NCBI RefSeq assembly: GCF_014280965.1
Contig: NZ_JACODZ010000003.1
Coordinates: 372,001-436,000, forward strand
DNA from: Echinicola salinicaeni
GTDB taxonomy: Bacteria; Bacteroidota; Bacteroidia; Cytophagales; Cyclobacteriaceae
DNA length: 64,000 nt
Direction of reading: 5' to 3'
Under the pieces are notes generated by a model. It was not told where the DNA came from, did no database searches, and saw nothing but the letters and a program-made list of their open reading frames with translations. Shown here piece by piece: positions 46,307 through 54,403 of this stretch. Made by a program: the position numbers and the translations under genes. The stretch's first letter is position 1; each line of letters opens with the position of its first letter.

Positions 46307-46329
46307 GGGTGTAATTGCAAATTACTCCC
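46307..46329. repeat. REP palindrome (type 1, degenerate)
   Basis: Arms GGGTGTAATT and AATTACTCCC around GCA, one mismatch from the perfect form at 50904. It lies 15 bp after the DUF4221 stop. Confidence 0.75.
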
Positions 46330-46451
46330 AGTTAAAGGAATCATCTAAGTTTAATAAGATACCTGTTGTGATGATCCATGGAGGCAGATGGTAATTTTAA
46401 TTTTGAGCTTTTGCCCTAGCTAAGTAATACTGATCATTTGAAGTGAAAGTT

Positions 46452-46790
46452 ATGACTAATTATTTCTATCTATTATTGTTTGTTCTGGTGTTATTTTCTT
46501 GTAAAGAAGATGAGGGTAAGAGTGTCTATAATTCCACCCTTGAAACAAAAGTTTTTGGGAAGAGATTAAAATCGAGTGATGAAATATTAAGGGTAAATAT
46601 TATGTATCAATATGGGGAGTTATTATACATTGTTGATCCTGACAAAAAACATGTTTTTTCCATAATAGACATTGCTAAAGACAGGGTTATCTCTCGATTT
46701 GGAAGGGTTGGAGAGGGACCTTGTGAGCTGAGTGGGGATTTTGGAAATCTAAGGAAAGCGGGTAGAATGAATATGGTCAAAGAAAATTAA
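46452..46790 (+). pseudogene. truncated BF3164/TolB-like propeller lipoprotein
   Basis: 112 aa from ATG 46452 (a GTG at 46443 is also in frame), lipobox LFSC. It aligns closely with the first ~100 residues of the 348-aa gene at 60567: both share TKVFGKRL, SDEILRVNIMYQYG, VFSIIDIAKD and GEGPCEL. Homology then stops and the frame ends after 'KAGRMNMVKEN'. About two thirds of the propeller is missing, so this is a broken copy although its 5' end looks healthy. Confidence 0.8.
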
Positions 46791-46994
46791 GATTAGTATC
46801 TGCTCAACACTTATCAATAAAATCGACTGTTCAGAAAAATGATTTCATAATTTTTTCTGAATTCAAGGAGTAATATCTCCTTTTTCAGTATTTGTTAATT
46901 AGGAAGTCTTATTCACTAGTTGAGCTCTGGGCACAACAGAGGACGAACAAAGCTATTCTAACAAAAGATAGCTTTGGATTTTTAATATAAAGTG

Positions 46995-48170
46995 ATGTAT
47001 GTCTTGAAGAATATAATCATTTCTTTTTTTGTACTGGGCTGTATTTATTCATGCAAGGAAAAGGAAGCCTACAACGGAAAGTCAAATTTAATTGAGATTC
47101 GAATTCCTGATCAGGTTAAAAGTGCCGCCAATCTGGATAGTATATTGGAATTTGTTGAGGTCAAAAAGCTGGATATACCTTTATCCCATTATATAGGTAA
47201 TCCTCATTTTTTTCTTTCTAATAATGAAGATTTTATTGCTGCTGATCTGTATGGAAGCAATAGGATTATAAAGCTTGGAGAAAATGGCAGTTTCAAAAAC
47301 CAAGTACTTGATGTGGGAGATGGACCGGATAAATATAATAATGTCCATACAGTGTTAATTGGGAAAGATAATTATCTGATGTTGTACGAAGGGGGGGCAG
47401 GAAGATTTGTATTGGTTGATAGCTCTAGCCAGGTTATGGATCGAGTAAAAATGGATTATAGTATTTCTAATGGCGTATATTCATCAAAGTTTGGGGTATA
47501 TTGTTTTTACTCAAATTTTGGATTAAACTATCCGGATAATTTTAGGGTGAGTTTATTCGATCAGGACTTAAAAGAGGTCAATAAATTTTTTAAGGATGGG
47601 CCTAAATATAAAAAGTTACCTTGTTTAAAAGTCTTAATGAATAATTTTTCAGTGACTCCAAAGGGAGATGTTCTTTTCTATGAAGCTTACTCGGATACTA
47701 TTTATCAACTTAGCAGCAAAAAAGACTTTGTGCCGAAATACCGTGTTCAGTTTCCTAATAATCAAACCTATGAAAAGGTATTAAGAGAGGCAAAAGAGGT
47801 GATGGAAAGAGACTATAATCCGTACAGCACTTCAGAAATGGATAAATTCTTTCAGCTCTATTCAGGTTTTTATGAAACGGAAAGGTATATCGCATTTAAC
47901 ATTGAACAGAATAAGAAAATATATTTTATTATAGTTGATAAATTGGATGGATATAAAGTTTTGCACTGTACCAGCAGAGCGGTATCAATAGCTTACAAAT
48001 GCATTTTGCCACCAGCCTTTCATTATCATGATAAAGGCCAGAAGTTTATTGCAATTTTAATAGGACATAGCTTGAAAACTTTTTTCGAATCCGGTAGTAA
48101 AGCCCTTGAAGGATTTGATATCACTGATGAGGACCTTTATATGGTCTCCTATTCGTTTAAAAAAGAGTGA
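46995..48170 (+). CDS. six-bladed beta-propeller lipoprotein
   Basis: ATG at 46995 (GTG at 46992 is in frame but less likely). 391 aa, lipobox at C20 (IYSC). The fold is suggested by repeated blade strands: 'IIKLGENGSFKNQVLDVGDGP' in two parts, NYLMLYEGGAGRFVLVDSSS and PKGDVLFYEAYSDTIYQL. This is the type of six-bladed propeller lipoprotein (DUF4934/DUF5128-like) common in Bacteroidota next to NVEALA peptides. Function unknown. Confidence 0.75.
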   Translation: MYVLKNIIISFFVLGCIYSCKEKEAYNGKSNLIEIRIPDQVKSAANLDSILEFVEVKKLDIPLSHYIGNPHFFLSNNEDFIAADLYGSNRIIKLGENGSFKNQVLDVGDGPDKYNNVHTVLIGKDNYLMLYEGGAGRFVLVDSSSQVMDRVKMDYSISNGVYSSKFGVYCFYSNFGLNYPDNFRVSLFDQDLKEVNKFFKDGPKYKKLPCLKVLMNNFSVTPKGDVLFYEAYSDTIYQLSSKKDFVPKYRVQFPNNQTYEKVLREAKEVMERDYNPYSTSEMDKFFQLYSGFYETERYIAFNIEQNKKIYFIIVDKLDGYKVLHCTSRAVSIAYKCILPPAFHYHDKGQKFIAILIGHSLKTFFESGSKALEGFDITDEDLYMVSYSFKKE

Positions 48171-48279
48171 TTTATGGTAGGGGTAAGAGGCTTGAAAGAC
48201 AATGTGCTTCACTTAAGCTAGGAATGCCTAAGCCGGCTAAATAATTCCAGTTTCTTATATATTCGATGGATTTGATTTT

Positions 48280-48427
48280 TTTGATTAAACAATTAGTTTT
48301 ATAACTTAGTGTTACGTTATTGTTGTTTAACTTTTAGAAACTTATGATTGCTTTTTGTAACCGACTTTTGGCATTGATTGTTTTGCTTGGCTTTTTTTCA
48401 GTATGTAAGGGGGGATTTAGTATCTAG
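48280..48427 (+). pseudogene. duplicated promoter and signal-peptide fragment of the DUF4221 gene
   Basis: 48280-48412 is nearly identical to 45050-45175. It holds the same leader (ATTAGTTTTATAACTTAG) and the first ~22 codons; an ATG at 48344 reads MIAFCNRLLALIVLLGFFS and then VCKG. Homology ends at ~48413, where an intergenic repeat begins, and a TAG follows at 48425. It is a 5' fragment of a lost DUF4221 copy that may still be transcribed. Confidence 0.85.
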
Positions 48428-48610
48428 TAGCAAGATGAAAGTATCAAGTACGATGTACGAAGTGTCAAATAGGAGGATTTTTATCACGAAGTTCCCTAGG
48501 GAAGCTCAAAGTCCACCAAGGTTGAATTTTTACCAAAAACTCAGCGACTACTGTGGAAACTCAGTGCCCTCTGTGGTTACAATTTACTCTAACTCTTTGT
48601 GTCAAGAGAA
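48413..48610. repeat. dispersed intergenic repeat (40.8-kb family)
   Basis: It contains 'AGTATCTAGTAGCAAGA', GTATCAAGTACG, 'GAAGCTCAAAG', 'TTACCAAAAACTCAGCGAC' and 'TCAGTGCCCTCTGTGG' in the same order as the array at 40738-41507. It joins directly to the broken DUF4221 fragment. Confidence 0.8.
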
Positions 48611-48662
48611 AAGTAGGAAAGAAATGAACTTGAATAAATAATTGACCCAATAAAATTACTTT

Positions 48663-49745
48663 ATGATAAAACAGTTGAGGATATTTTTTAGTGTGGTAAT
48701 CATCATGATGGGGGCTTGTGATAGTGAAAAGAGCGAAGATAAAAACCATAAGTACTTCACCGAGGAGGATATTACGGAAAAGGTTACCTTGAAAAGCGAG
48801 AAGTATTATTTTGAGGAGTTAAAGCGCCCAATGCGGATAATGGTTAAGGGTGAATTTTTGATCATTGGTGAGCACAATCGCATTGATTCGAAACTTCCCC
48901 CAGTACATATAATTGATAGAAACAATTGGAAATATGTTGGAAGTAAAGGAGTAATAGGCTTTGGTCCTGGGGAAATTTCAGATGCTTATATGTTGGATGC
49001 TGGAGATGAAAAAGATGTGTTTTGGGTGTATAGTGCTTCAGAAAAGAAGTTCTCTGAATTTAATATTGACGATACGCTGCGACTTTCTAAAAATCAAATT
49101 AAGCAAAACGGAAAGTTTTATATGGCCATATCTATGGTTTTGTCTTCTGATAATACTTTGATATGTAGAATGGCAAATGATCCCAACCGATTTGTGGAAT
49201 TTGATATGGATGGAAATAGATTGAATGGATTTGGGGACTGGAAAAGTTTTCCACTATCTAAAAATTTGAATAATTATATGATGTGTGATCTTCATCTTAG
49301 TCGACTGAGTGGAAACCTAGAGAAAGACATCTTTGTAGCAGCGGGAGTCAAACGTGATAGAGTTGAGATATTGAATAGAAAAAACAAAGAGATCATCGTG
49401 ATAAATGGGCCAGTCAATCAAGTCCCGAAATTCCACCTCACCAAAGGTACAAATGGAGCTTCGACCTCTGTGATTATGGATAGGGATGAGCCATATAAAT
49501 ACAGGGACGTTTTTGTAGGAGATAAATACATTTATGGGTTGTACTGCGGAAGGACAAATAAAGAGATCAATTCGACAGGTTTAAATGCTACTGAGGTCTT
49601 TGTTTTTGATCTTGAAGGTAATATCCTGCGTTCGTTGAGTTTAGATCGGTCTCTCCAGAACCTAGTGGTGGATGAGAAAAAACACAAGCTTTATGGCATT
49701 ACTACCGACGAAGATCCCGGGATTGCTGTTTTTGAAATGCCTTAA
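48663..49745 (+). CDS. BF3164/TolB-like propeller lipoprotein (copy B)
   Basis: 360 aa, lipobox GACD near residue 19. Blade-like blocks: ELKRPMRIMVKGEFLIIGE, 'VHIIDRNNWKYVGSKG', IGFGPGEISDAY, VFWVYSASEKKFSEFNI, and the tail TDEDPGIAVFEMP. It is a close paralogue of the next gene, which starts 14 bp downstream, so the two arose by tandem duplication and are likely one transcript. Family function unknown; lipoprotein signal implies an envelope location. Confidence 0.82.
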   Translation: MIKQLRIFFSVVIIMMGACDSEKSEDKNHKYFTEEDITEKVTLKSEKYYFEELKRPMRIMVKGEFLIIGEHNRIDSKLPPVHIIDRNNWKYVGSKGVIGFGPGEISDAYMLDAGDEKDVFWVYSASEKKFSEFNIDDTLRLSKNQIKQNGKFYMAISMVLSSDNTLICRMANDPNRFVEFDMDGNRLNGFGDWKSFPLSKNLNNYMMCDLHLSRLSGNLEKDIFVAAGVKRDRVEILNRKNKEIIVINGPVNQVPKFHLTKGTNGASTSVIMDRDEPYKYRDVFVGDKYIYGLYCGRTNKEINSTGLNATEVFVFDLEGNILRSLSLDRSLQNLVVDEKKHKLYGITTDEDPGIAVFEMP

Positions 49746-49759
49746 GAAATATACGCTAT

Positions 49760-50854
49760 ATGATTGTCAATAATTTCAGATCTGTTTTAGCCATTGTTTT
49801 ACTTTTTCTGACAGCATTTTCCTGCTCAGAGAATAGGGGCTCATCTAAGTTTAATAAGACATTTTCCTTTGAATCTGTATCCAATATTAAATCCTTGAAA
49901 GGAGAAAAATATGAATTTGGGGAATTGAAAAATCCCAAGAAAATAGCATTGAAAAATGAATTTCTAATTATTGGGGAAAGTAGAAGGATAGATGATGATG
50001 ATTTTCCAGTTCATATTATCAATAGGGAAAAGATGAAGTATTTCTCTGGAAAGGGAAAAATAGGCTTTGGGCCAGGGGAAATCTCTGATGCTTATGGAAT
50101 CGATACAAGTGGAGAAGACAGTGTATTATGGATATACTCAGCACTCGAAAAACGGTTTTCTAGATTTAATATTTATGATCAGAAAAATCTTTCTGAATAT
50201 CAGATAAAGCAAGATGAGAGTTTTTTTATGGCCACAGCAATGGCTTGGAGTTCGGATAGTTCAGTAGTATGTCGGATGGCCAATGATCCAAACAAATTTG
50301 TGGAATTTAAAATAGATGGAACACGATTATCCGGCTATGGCCTGTGGCAGGATTTAGATGTGGGCGAGGAACTAAATGACTTTAATATGGGACAATTGAA
50401 TCATGGTTGGTTCAAGGGAAATAGAGAAAAGGACATCTTTGTAAATGTTGGATACAATCGGGACCATGTAGAGATTCTTCATAAAAGAAATGGTAAAATT
50501 TATACCATCGATGGGCCTAGGAATGAGATTCCTAAATACCATTTTGTATCAGGAGGAAAGGGAAACTCAAATGTTTTGATATTTGAAGCAGACAATCCCA
50601 AAGCTTACCGAGATGTCTATATTGGAGATCAATTTATTTATGGCTTATATTCTGGACATACTAGAAAAGAGATTTTAAAAGAAGGAAAAATTGCTGAAGA
50701 CATTTTTGTTTTCAGTTTTGAAGGCGATATAAAGGATCATTATAAGATCGATAGGTCTTTAAGTGCCTTTGTAGTTGATGAAAGAGGTGGTAAAATATAT
50801 GGTATAACGGTGGATGAAGACCCTGGGATTGCTGTTTTTGAACTGCCGGAATGA
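49760..50854 (+). CDS. BF3164/TolB-like propeller lipoprotein (copy C)
   Basis: 364 aa, lipobox AFSC near residue 18. It aligns with the gene at 48663 end to end (ELKNPKKIALKNEFLIIGE, IGFGPGEISDAYGID, CRMANDPNKFVEFKIDG, VDEDPGIAVFELPE). Differences cluster in loops. The last ~35 bp plus the downstream REP recur as a fragment at 53107-53205, so its 3' end has been copied or recombined. RAYT follows after the REP at 50904. Confidence 0.82.
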   Translation: MIVNNFRSVLAIVLLFLTAFSCSENRGSSKFNKTFSFESVSNIKSLKGEKYEFGELKNPKKIALKNEFLIIGESRRIDDDDFPVHIINREKMKYFSGKGKIGFGPGEISDAYGIDTSGEDSVLWIYSALEKRFSRFNIYDQKNLSEYQIKQDESFFMATAMAWSSDSSVVCRMANDPNKFVEFKIDGTRLSGYGLWQDLDVGEELNDFNMGQLNHGWFKGNREKDIFVNVGYNRDHVEILHKRNGKIYTIDGPRNEIPKYHFVSGGKGNSNVLIFEADNPKAYRDVYIGDQFIYGLYSGHTRKEILKEGKIAEDIFVFSFEGDIKDHYKIDRSLSAFVVDERGGKIYGITVDEDPGIAVFELPE

Positions 50855-50903
50855 TGATGGTTATTGGTGGCTTTGCTTTATTATAAAATGGTAAGGATAG
50901 ATG

Positions 50904-50926
50904 GGGTGTAATTGCAAATTACACCC
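50904..50926. repeat. REP palindrome (type 1)
   Basis: Perfect 10-bp arms GGGTGTAATT and AATTACACCC with a GCA loop; lies 50 bp after the preceding gene and upstream of RAYT. Confidence 0.9.
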
Positions 50927-50951
50927 AGTTGAGTTTTGAGATTCAATCTCT

Positions 50952-50974
50952 AGGTGTAGATTGCATCTACACTT
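50952..50974. repeat. REP palindrome (type 2)
   Basis: Arms GTGTAGAT and ATCTACAC with a TGC loop, flanked by AG and TT. Same layout as type 1 but different stem sequence, about 50 bp before the RAYT start. Confidence 0.85.
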
Positions 50975-51026
50975 TTATTTATGTGTTGAATTTGTAATTC
51001 TAGTGTTGATCAAAATTTTTGTAATA

Positions 51027-51572
51027 ATGGGTGAAGCTTATCAAATCAGTGACCAAAAAATGTCTTACTTTTTAACTTTTCAAGTGGTAGGCTGGGCAGC
51101 TGTTTTTTCAAGAAAAATATATCGGGATCTTATCTTGGAAAACTTGACTTATTGCAGGGAAGAAAAGGGGCTGTATTTATATGGTTATGTGATTATGACC
51201 AATCATCTTCATTTAGTGGTCCAACAAAAAGATGGAAGCTTATCGGACTGGGTTCGTGATTTTAAAAAGTTTACCAGCAAAAAACTACTCAAGATGATTT
51301 TGAATAATCATCAAGGAAGTAGAAGAGAATGGTTAAAAATGATTTTTAATTATCATGCAAACTCCAACAAAAGGTCAGATAAGCTTCAATTTTGGACTCA
51401 TGAAAATCATGCTATAGAACTTTATAACCCGAAAATGATTGAAAGTAGAATGAATTACATCCATAATAATCCGGTTAGTGCGGGCATCGTAGAAAAGCCT
51501 GAGGATTATTTGTATTCCAGTGCAAGAAGTTATGCAGGCTTAGCAGGTCTTATAGAGGTTGATTATTGGTAA
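51027..51572 (+). CDS. REP-associated tyrosine transposase (RAYT, Y1/HUH family)
   Basis: Start at ATG 51027; an in-frame start at 50961 would lie inside a REP palindrome and is rejected. 181 aa, IS200-like fold: HUH site MTNHLHLVVQ (H60, H62), basic helix 'FKKFTSKKLLKMI', and probable catalytic Y144 in NYIHNNPVSAGIVEKPEDY. RAYTs cut and move REP palindromes as single strands. REPs of two types flank the gene on both sides, which identifies it as the cognate enzyme, and deletion derivatives of the unit lie at 51689 and 59090. Confidence 0.93.
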   Translation: MGEAYQISDQKMSYFLTFQVVGWAAVFSRKIYRDLILENLTYCREEKGLYLYGYVIMTNHLHLVVQQKDGSLSDWVRDFKKFTSKKLLKMILNNHQGSRREWLKMIFNYHANSNKRSDKLQFWTHENHAIELYNPKMIESRMNYIHNNPVSAGIVEKPEDYLYSSARSYAGLAGLIEVDYW

Positions 51573-51613
51573 GTTAGGTTTAACTATTCAATTAAGATTG
51601 GTATCGGATAGGA

Positions 51614-51636
51614 GGGTGTAATTGCAAATTACACCC
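51614..51636. repeat. REP palindrome (type 1)
   Basis: Perfect arms GGGTGTAATT / AATTACACCC, loop GCA; 41 bp after the RAYT stop. Confidence 0.9.
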
Positions 51637-51688
51637 AGCATGGTCAGACCTAAATAACAACCAGCTGAGTTTTTAAGATATAATGACT

Positions 51689-51893
51689 AGGTGTAGATTG
51701 TATCTACACCTTTCTATCCATGGAATTTGTAATTCAAGTATTGATCAAATAAGGCGGTAATAATAATATAGGCTTGACTGACTTTATGGAGCTTGGTTAG
51801 CAGGTCTTATAGAGGTCGATTATTGGTGAATTAGGATTAACTATTCAATTAAGAATGGTAGAAGATAGAAGGGAGTAATTGCAAATTACACCT
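51689..51893 (+). mobile_element. MITE-like internally deleted RAYT unit
   Basis: Begins with a type-2 palindrome (51689-51711: AGGTGTAGAT / ATCTACACCT, perfect) and continues with the RAYT 5' leader (GAATTTGTAATT, TTGATCAAA). It then jumps to the 3' end of the RAYT frame ('TTAGCAGGTCTTATAGAGG', 'GATTATTGGTGA') and ends with a degenerate type-1 palindrome at 51871-51893. Most of the transposase frame is gone, so it could move only with enzyme supplied in trans. Confidence 0.85.
51871..51893. repeat. REP palindrome (type 1, degenerate)
   Basis: GGGAGTAATT / AATTACACCT with GCA loop, two mismatched pairs; 27 bp before the next gene. Confidence 0.75.
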
Positions 51894-51919
51894 AGGTAAA
51901 GAAACTTTTTAAAAGAAAA

Positions 51920-53101
51920 ATGATGACTAGATTACAGAAAGCCCTATTCAAAATTACTTGTGTTTTACTATCCTTTTTTACCTTATCATGTAACTACAAG
52001 GACCATAATGAAGATTATTTTCAGGTGAAAATAGATTTGGATGATTCCAGAAAGGGGAATTTATCAGACTATTTTGAACCACCTGAATTTATTTTTTTAC
52101 AATCCCAAGATACCTTGCCCTTAGTATCACCTTATAATTTTGAGTTTAAAAATGAAAAAATATACGTTCTTGATTACACCCTAAATAGTATTTTTATTTT
52201 TGATAAGGAGGGAAGTTTTCTGGATGCACTCCTTCCACAAGGAAAAGGTCCCAATGAATTTTTTCAGCCAGATGGTTTTCAGCTTGTAGGTGAAAATATG
52301 ATTGTCCAAGATACTTATCTCTCCAAGGATTTGACACTTGACAATAGCGGAAAGGTTATTCTGGAAAGGAATAACAACTTCAATAATACTTCCTTTTATT
52401 ATGGGGAGGATTATATGCTATATTTTTTGGACTATAATCCTGAATTTGGAAACCATAATTTTCTAAGGAAAGATTTAAGCTCTGGTGAAGAAGAAACCTT
52501 TGTGGACATCCCCGGTAATTTGGAGAATTTGACGAAATACAGCAAAAGAAATGATTTTGTAATCGATGAAATGAACCAAAAGCTTTTATACACTATCCCC
52601 CATTCCACCAATATAGCCGTGTTTGATAAAGAAACTGGTCGTCTGGATTCTCTGGTTTATTTTGATTTTGGAAAGCATAATATGGATGATGAATTTAGAA
52701 AACTAGACAGGAGGCAGAAAAATGAGGTAATATATGAAAGGGATTATGTTGAGCGGATTGATTTGTTTGGGGTTTTCGGGAATACAAATTTGCTTTATAT
52801 AAAGCAGGGAGGAAAGGATCACCATCTTATCTTTCTCAACGAACAACTGGAGCTTACAGATCAAACGGTCAATCCAACCAATGACTTTAATGAAATCAAA
52901 TTGAAGTTTCCATGGACATTGAGTGAGAATGCCATTTTTTACCTTAAAAATTCCATCAGTTTCTATAATGAATACCTTGAAGCTTACTCAGGCAAAGAAG
53001 TGCAAATTAGAGAAGGAAATGTGCATGATTTCTTTTCCAAAAATAAAGAGGGGTTAAAAGATGAAGGCTGGATTTTAGTAAAGCTTAGGCTGAAATCTTA
53101 A
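51920..53101 (+). CDS. six-bladed beta-propeller lipoprotein
   Basis: 393 aa, lipobox near residue 24 (FTLSC). Blade pattern typical of this class: 'PPEFIFLQSQDTLPLVSPYNF', EKIYVLDYTLNSIFIFDKEG, GKGPNEFFQPDGFQLVGENM, DKETGRLDSLVYFDFG. It belongs with the gene at 46995 by motif (GxGPxEF) but is clearly diverged. Flanked by REPs on both sides, so the transcription unit is a single gene. Ligand or partner unknown. Confidence 0.78.
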   Translation: MMTRLQKALFKITCVLLSFFTLSCNYKDHNEDYFQVKIDLDDSRKGNLSDYFEPPEFIFLQSQDTLPLVSPYNFEFKNEKIYVLDYTLNSIFIFDKEGSFLDALLPQGKGPNEFFQPDGFQLVGENMIVQDTYLSKDLTLDNSGKVILERNNNFNNTSFYYGEDYMLYFLDYNPEFGNHNFLRKDLSSGEEETFVDIPGNLENLTKYSKRNDFVIDEMNQKLLYTIPHSTNIAVFDKETGRLDSLVYFDFGKHNMDDEFRKLDRRQKNEVIYERDYVERIDLFGVFGNTNLLYIKQGGKDHHLIFLNEQLELTDQTVNPTNDFNEIKLKFPWTLSENAIFYLKNSISFYNEYLEAYSGKEVQIREGNVHDFFSKNKEGLKDEGWILVKLRLKS

Positions 53102-53106
53102 TAGAG

Positions 53107-53205
53107 GGAATTGCTGTTTTTGAAATGCGGGAATGATGGTTATTGGTGACTTAGGTTTATTATAAAATGGTAAGGATAGATGGGGTGTAATTGCAAATTA
53201 CACCC
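53107..53205 (+). pseudogene. 3' end relic of a BF3164 gene plus REP
   Basis: Right after the previous stop, 53107-53136 reads GIAVFEMRE and stop, matching the last residues of the genes at 48663 and 49760. The following ~70 bp match 50854-50926 up to and through a REP. A recombination product, not a gene. Confidence 0.75.
53183..53205. repeat. REP palindrome (type 1)
   Basis: Perfect arms GGGTGTAATT / AATTACACCC, loop GCA. Confidence 0.9.
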
Positions 53206-53462
53206 AGTCGGGGTTCAGCAATAGTCAAATTTGAGTTCCTGACTCAAGTTTATTAGTTATTAAGTATTAGGTAGGACATTGGAGTTATGATGTGTCGGCT
53301 TACTAGAGTCTAGCGTTTTATATCTAAAATCCATTCTCAGCTACTTTATAGTTGGGGAAATGTTGACTTATAGCTATGACGGAAAGAAGGATTCTTAAGC
53401 TGCTTATTACAAAAATATGGAAAGGATCTCCCTTTAATTTTCTAGGACTTATGAAGCAGAGG

Positions 53463-53995
53463 ACCTTAAGTCTCTGATAAGAGAAACACGGGATAAACAC
53501 GGGATAAACACGGCTTAAGCAGGGGTTAAATACGGGTTAAATAGGACCGTTAAAAATGTTACATTTTAATATGGTTTTCCGTTTTACACGAATAACCTTA
53601 TGCGGATTTATCAAGGTTGAAGAACAAGGAGCGAGAAGTAAAGACAAAAAAGAAATAAAGCTAGCTCAGAGGCTTCCTAAGTCTATTGATAAAAAACAGT
53701 CCATAAAAGCCCATAAGTACGCATTTCTTTAAACAAAGCTTTTGGAGGGTTGAACAAGTGTTTTTACAGCTTGAATGAATTTTGTTAAATGGTCCTAAAG
53801 CAGAAGTGAAACCTATTATAACTCTTGGAATCAAATCCTTTTTTGAATAAACCTTTGAAATATGACGTTTTCTTTCGAGAAGAAAGAAAATAATTTCATT
53901 TAATATGATTTAAATTTATTAATTATTGCTTTTTAAGTCTTCTATATTGTACTTCCCTTCATTCAGAAAAAAAAATACCCCAGATGGGGTATTTT
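53463..53995 (+). repeat. ~0.53-kb duplicated leader module, copy 1
   Basis: Nearly identical to 59282-59795, with small indels. It starts 'ACCTTAAGTCTCTGATAAG', has a short CACGGGATAAA tandem (two units here, one in copy 2), an AT-rich stretch conserved between copies (GCTTTTTAAGT...ATATTGTA) that could be a promoter, and ends with a terminator hairpin at 53972-53995. No protein frame is shared by the copies. The LytTR gene starts 46 bp after it. Confidence 0.9.
53972..53995 (+). terminator. terminator/attenuator hairpin ending module copy 1
   Basis: AAAATACCCC pairs with GGGGTATTTT around AGAT. The T tract is interrupted (TTTTATAGC), so read-through into the LytTR gene is plausible. Confidence 0.75.
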
Positions 53996-54040
53996 ATAGC
54001 ATGCTTATTTTTTTTTTCTTGTGCTGTAGTCAGGTTTTTA

Positions 54041-54403
54041 ATGAAACATAAAAACATGGAATGCCTTATTTTAAAAAATGAACTAGAAATAGCCAAAATC
54101 CCCATAGATGCTATTCTTTCATTGGAAGTAAATGATTATTTATTGACTTGCCGTACGGTTTGGAAAAGGGACTTTTCCTATAGTAAAGCATTGAGTGAAA
54201 TAGAGAAGCAGCTTCCAAGTTACTTTTTGAGGATCAATAGAAATACCATAGTTAACCTCAATAAAGTTCAAGTGGTCAATTTCAAAGAAAGGACTATCCG
54301 TATGGATGATCAATTGATCTATCAAATATCCCACAGAAAAGTGAAAATAATAAGAAAAGCAATCAATGAATATGAATCGAATAGGCTCAATTTTAGCGAA
54401 TAA
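54041..54403 (+). CDS. stand-alone LytTR DNA-binding regulator
   Basis: Start set at ATG 54041; the longer frame from 53984 begins inside the terminator hairpin and adds an implausible hydrophobic N-terminus. 120 aa, essentially one LytTR domain: 'PIDAILSLEVNDYLLTCRT', YSKALSEIEKQLPSYFLRINRN, TIVNLNKVQVVNFKERTI, QISHRKVKIIRKAINEY. No receiver domain, so it is probably controlled at expression level or by a partner. Its last 38 bp overlap the sulfotransferase gene, which implies co-translation. Confidence 0.83.
   Translation: MKHKNMECLILKNELEIAKIPIDAILSLEVNDYLLTCRTVWKRDFSYSKALSEIEKQLPSYFLRINRNTIVNLNKVQVVNFKERTIRMDDQLIYQISHRKVKIIRKAINEYESNRLNFSE

Noticed and set aside
48378-48641. 87-aa plus-strand ORF
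   Set aside because: It runs across the junction of the broken DUF4221 fragment and the dispersed repeat in a different frame from the signal peptide.
50961-51026. Upstream start for the RAYT gene
   Set aside because: The start would be a non-ATG codon inside a REP palindrome; ATG 51027 fits the family N-terminus.
53463-53995. Module copies as protein-coding genes
   Set aside because: No shared open frame of useful length; small indels between copies are not in multiples of three.
53984-54040. Longer start for the LytTR gene
   Set aside because: It would begin inside the terminator hairpin and add a hydrophobic stretch not expected in this family; ATG 54041 starts the domain cleanly.
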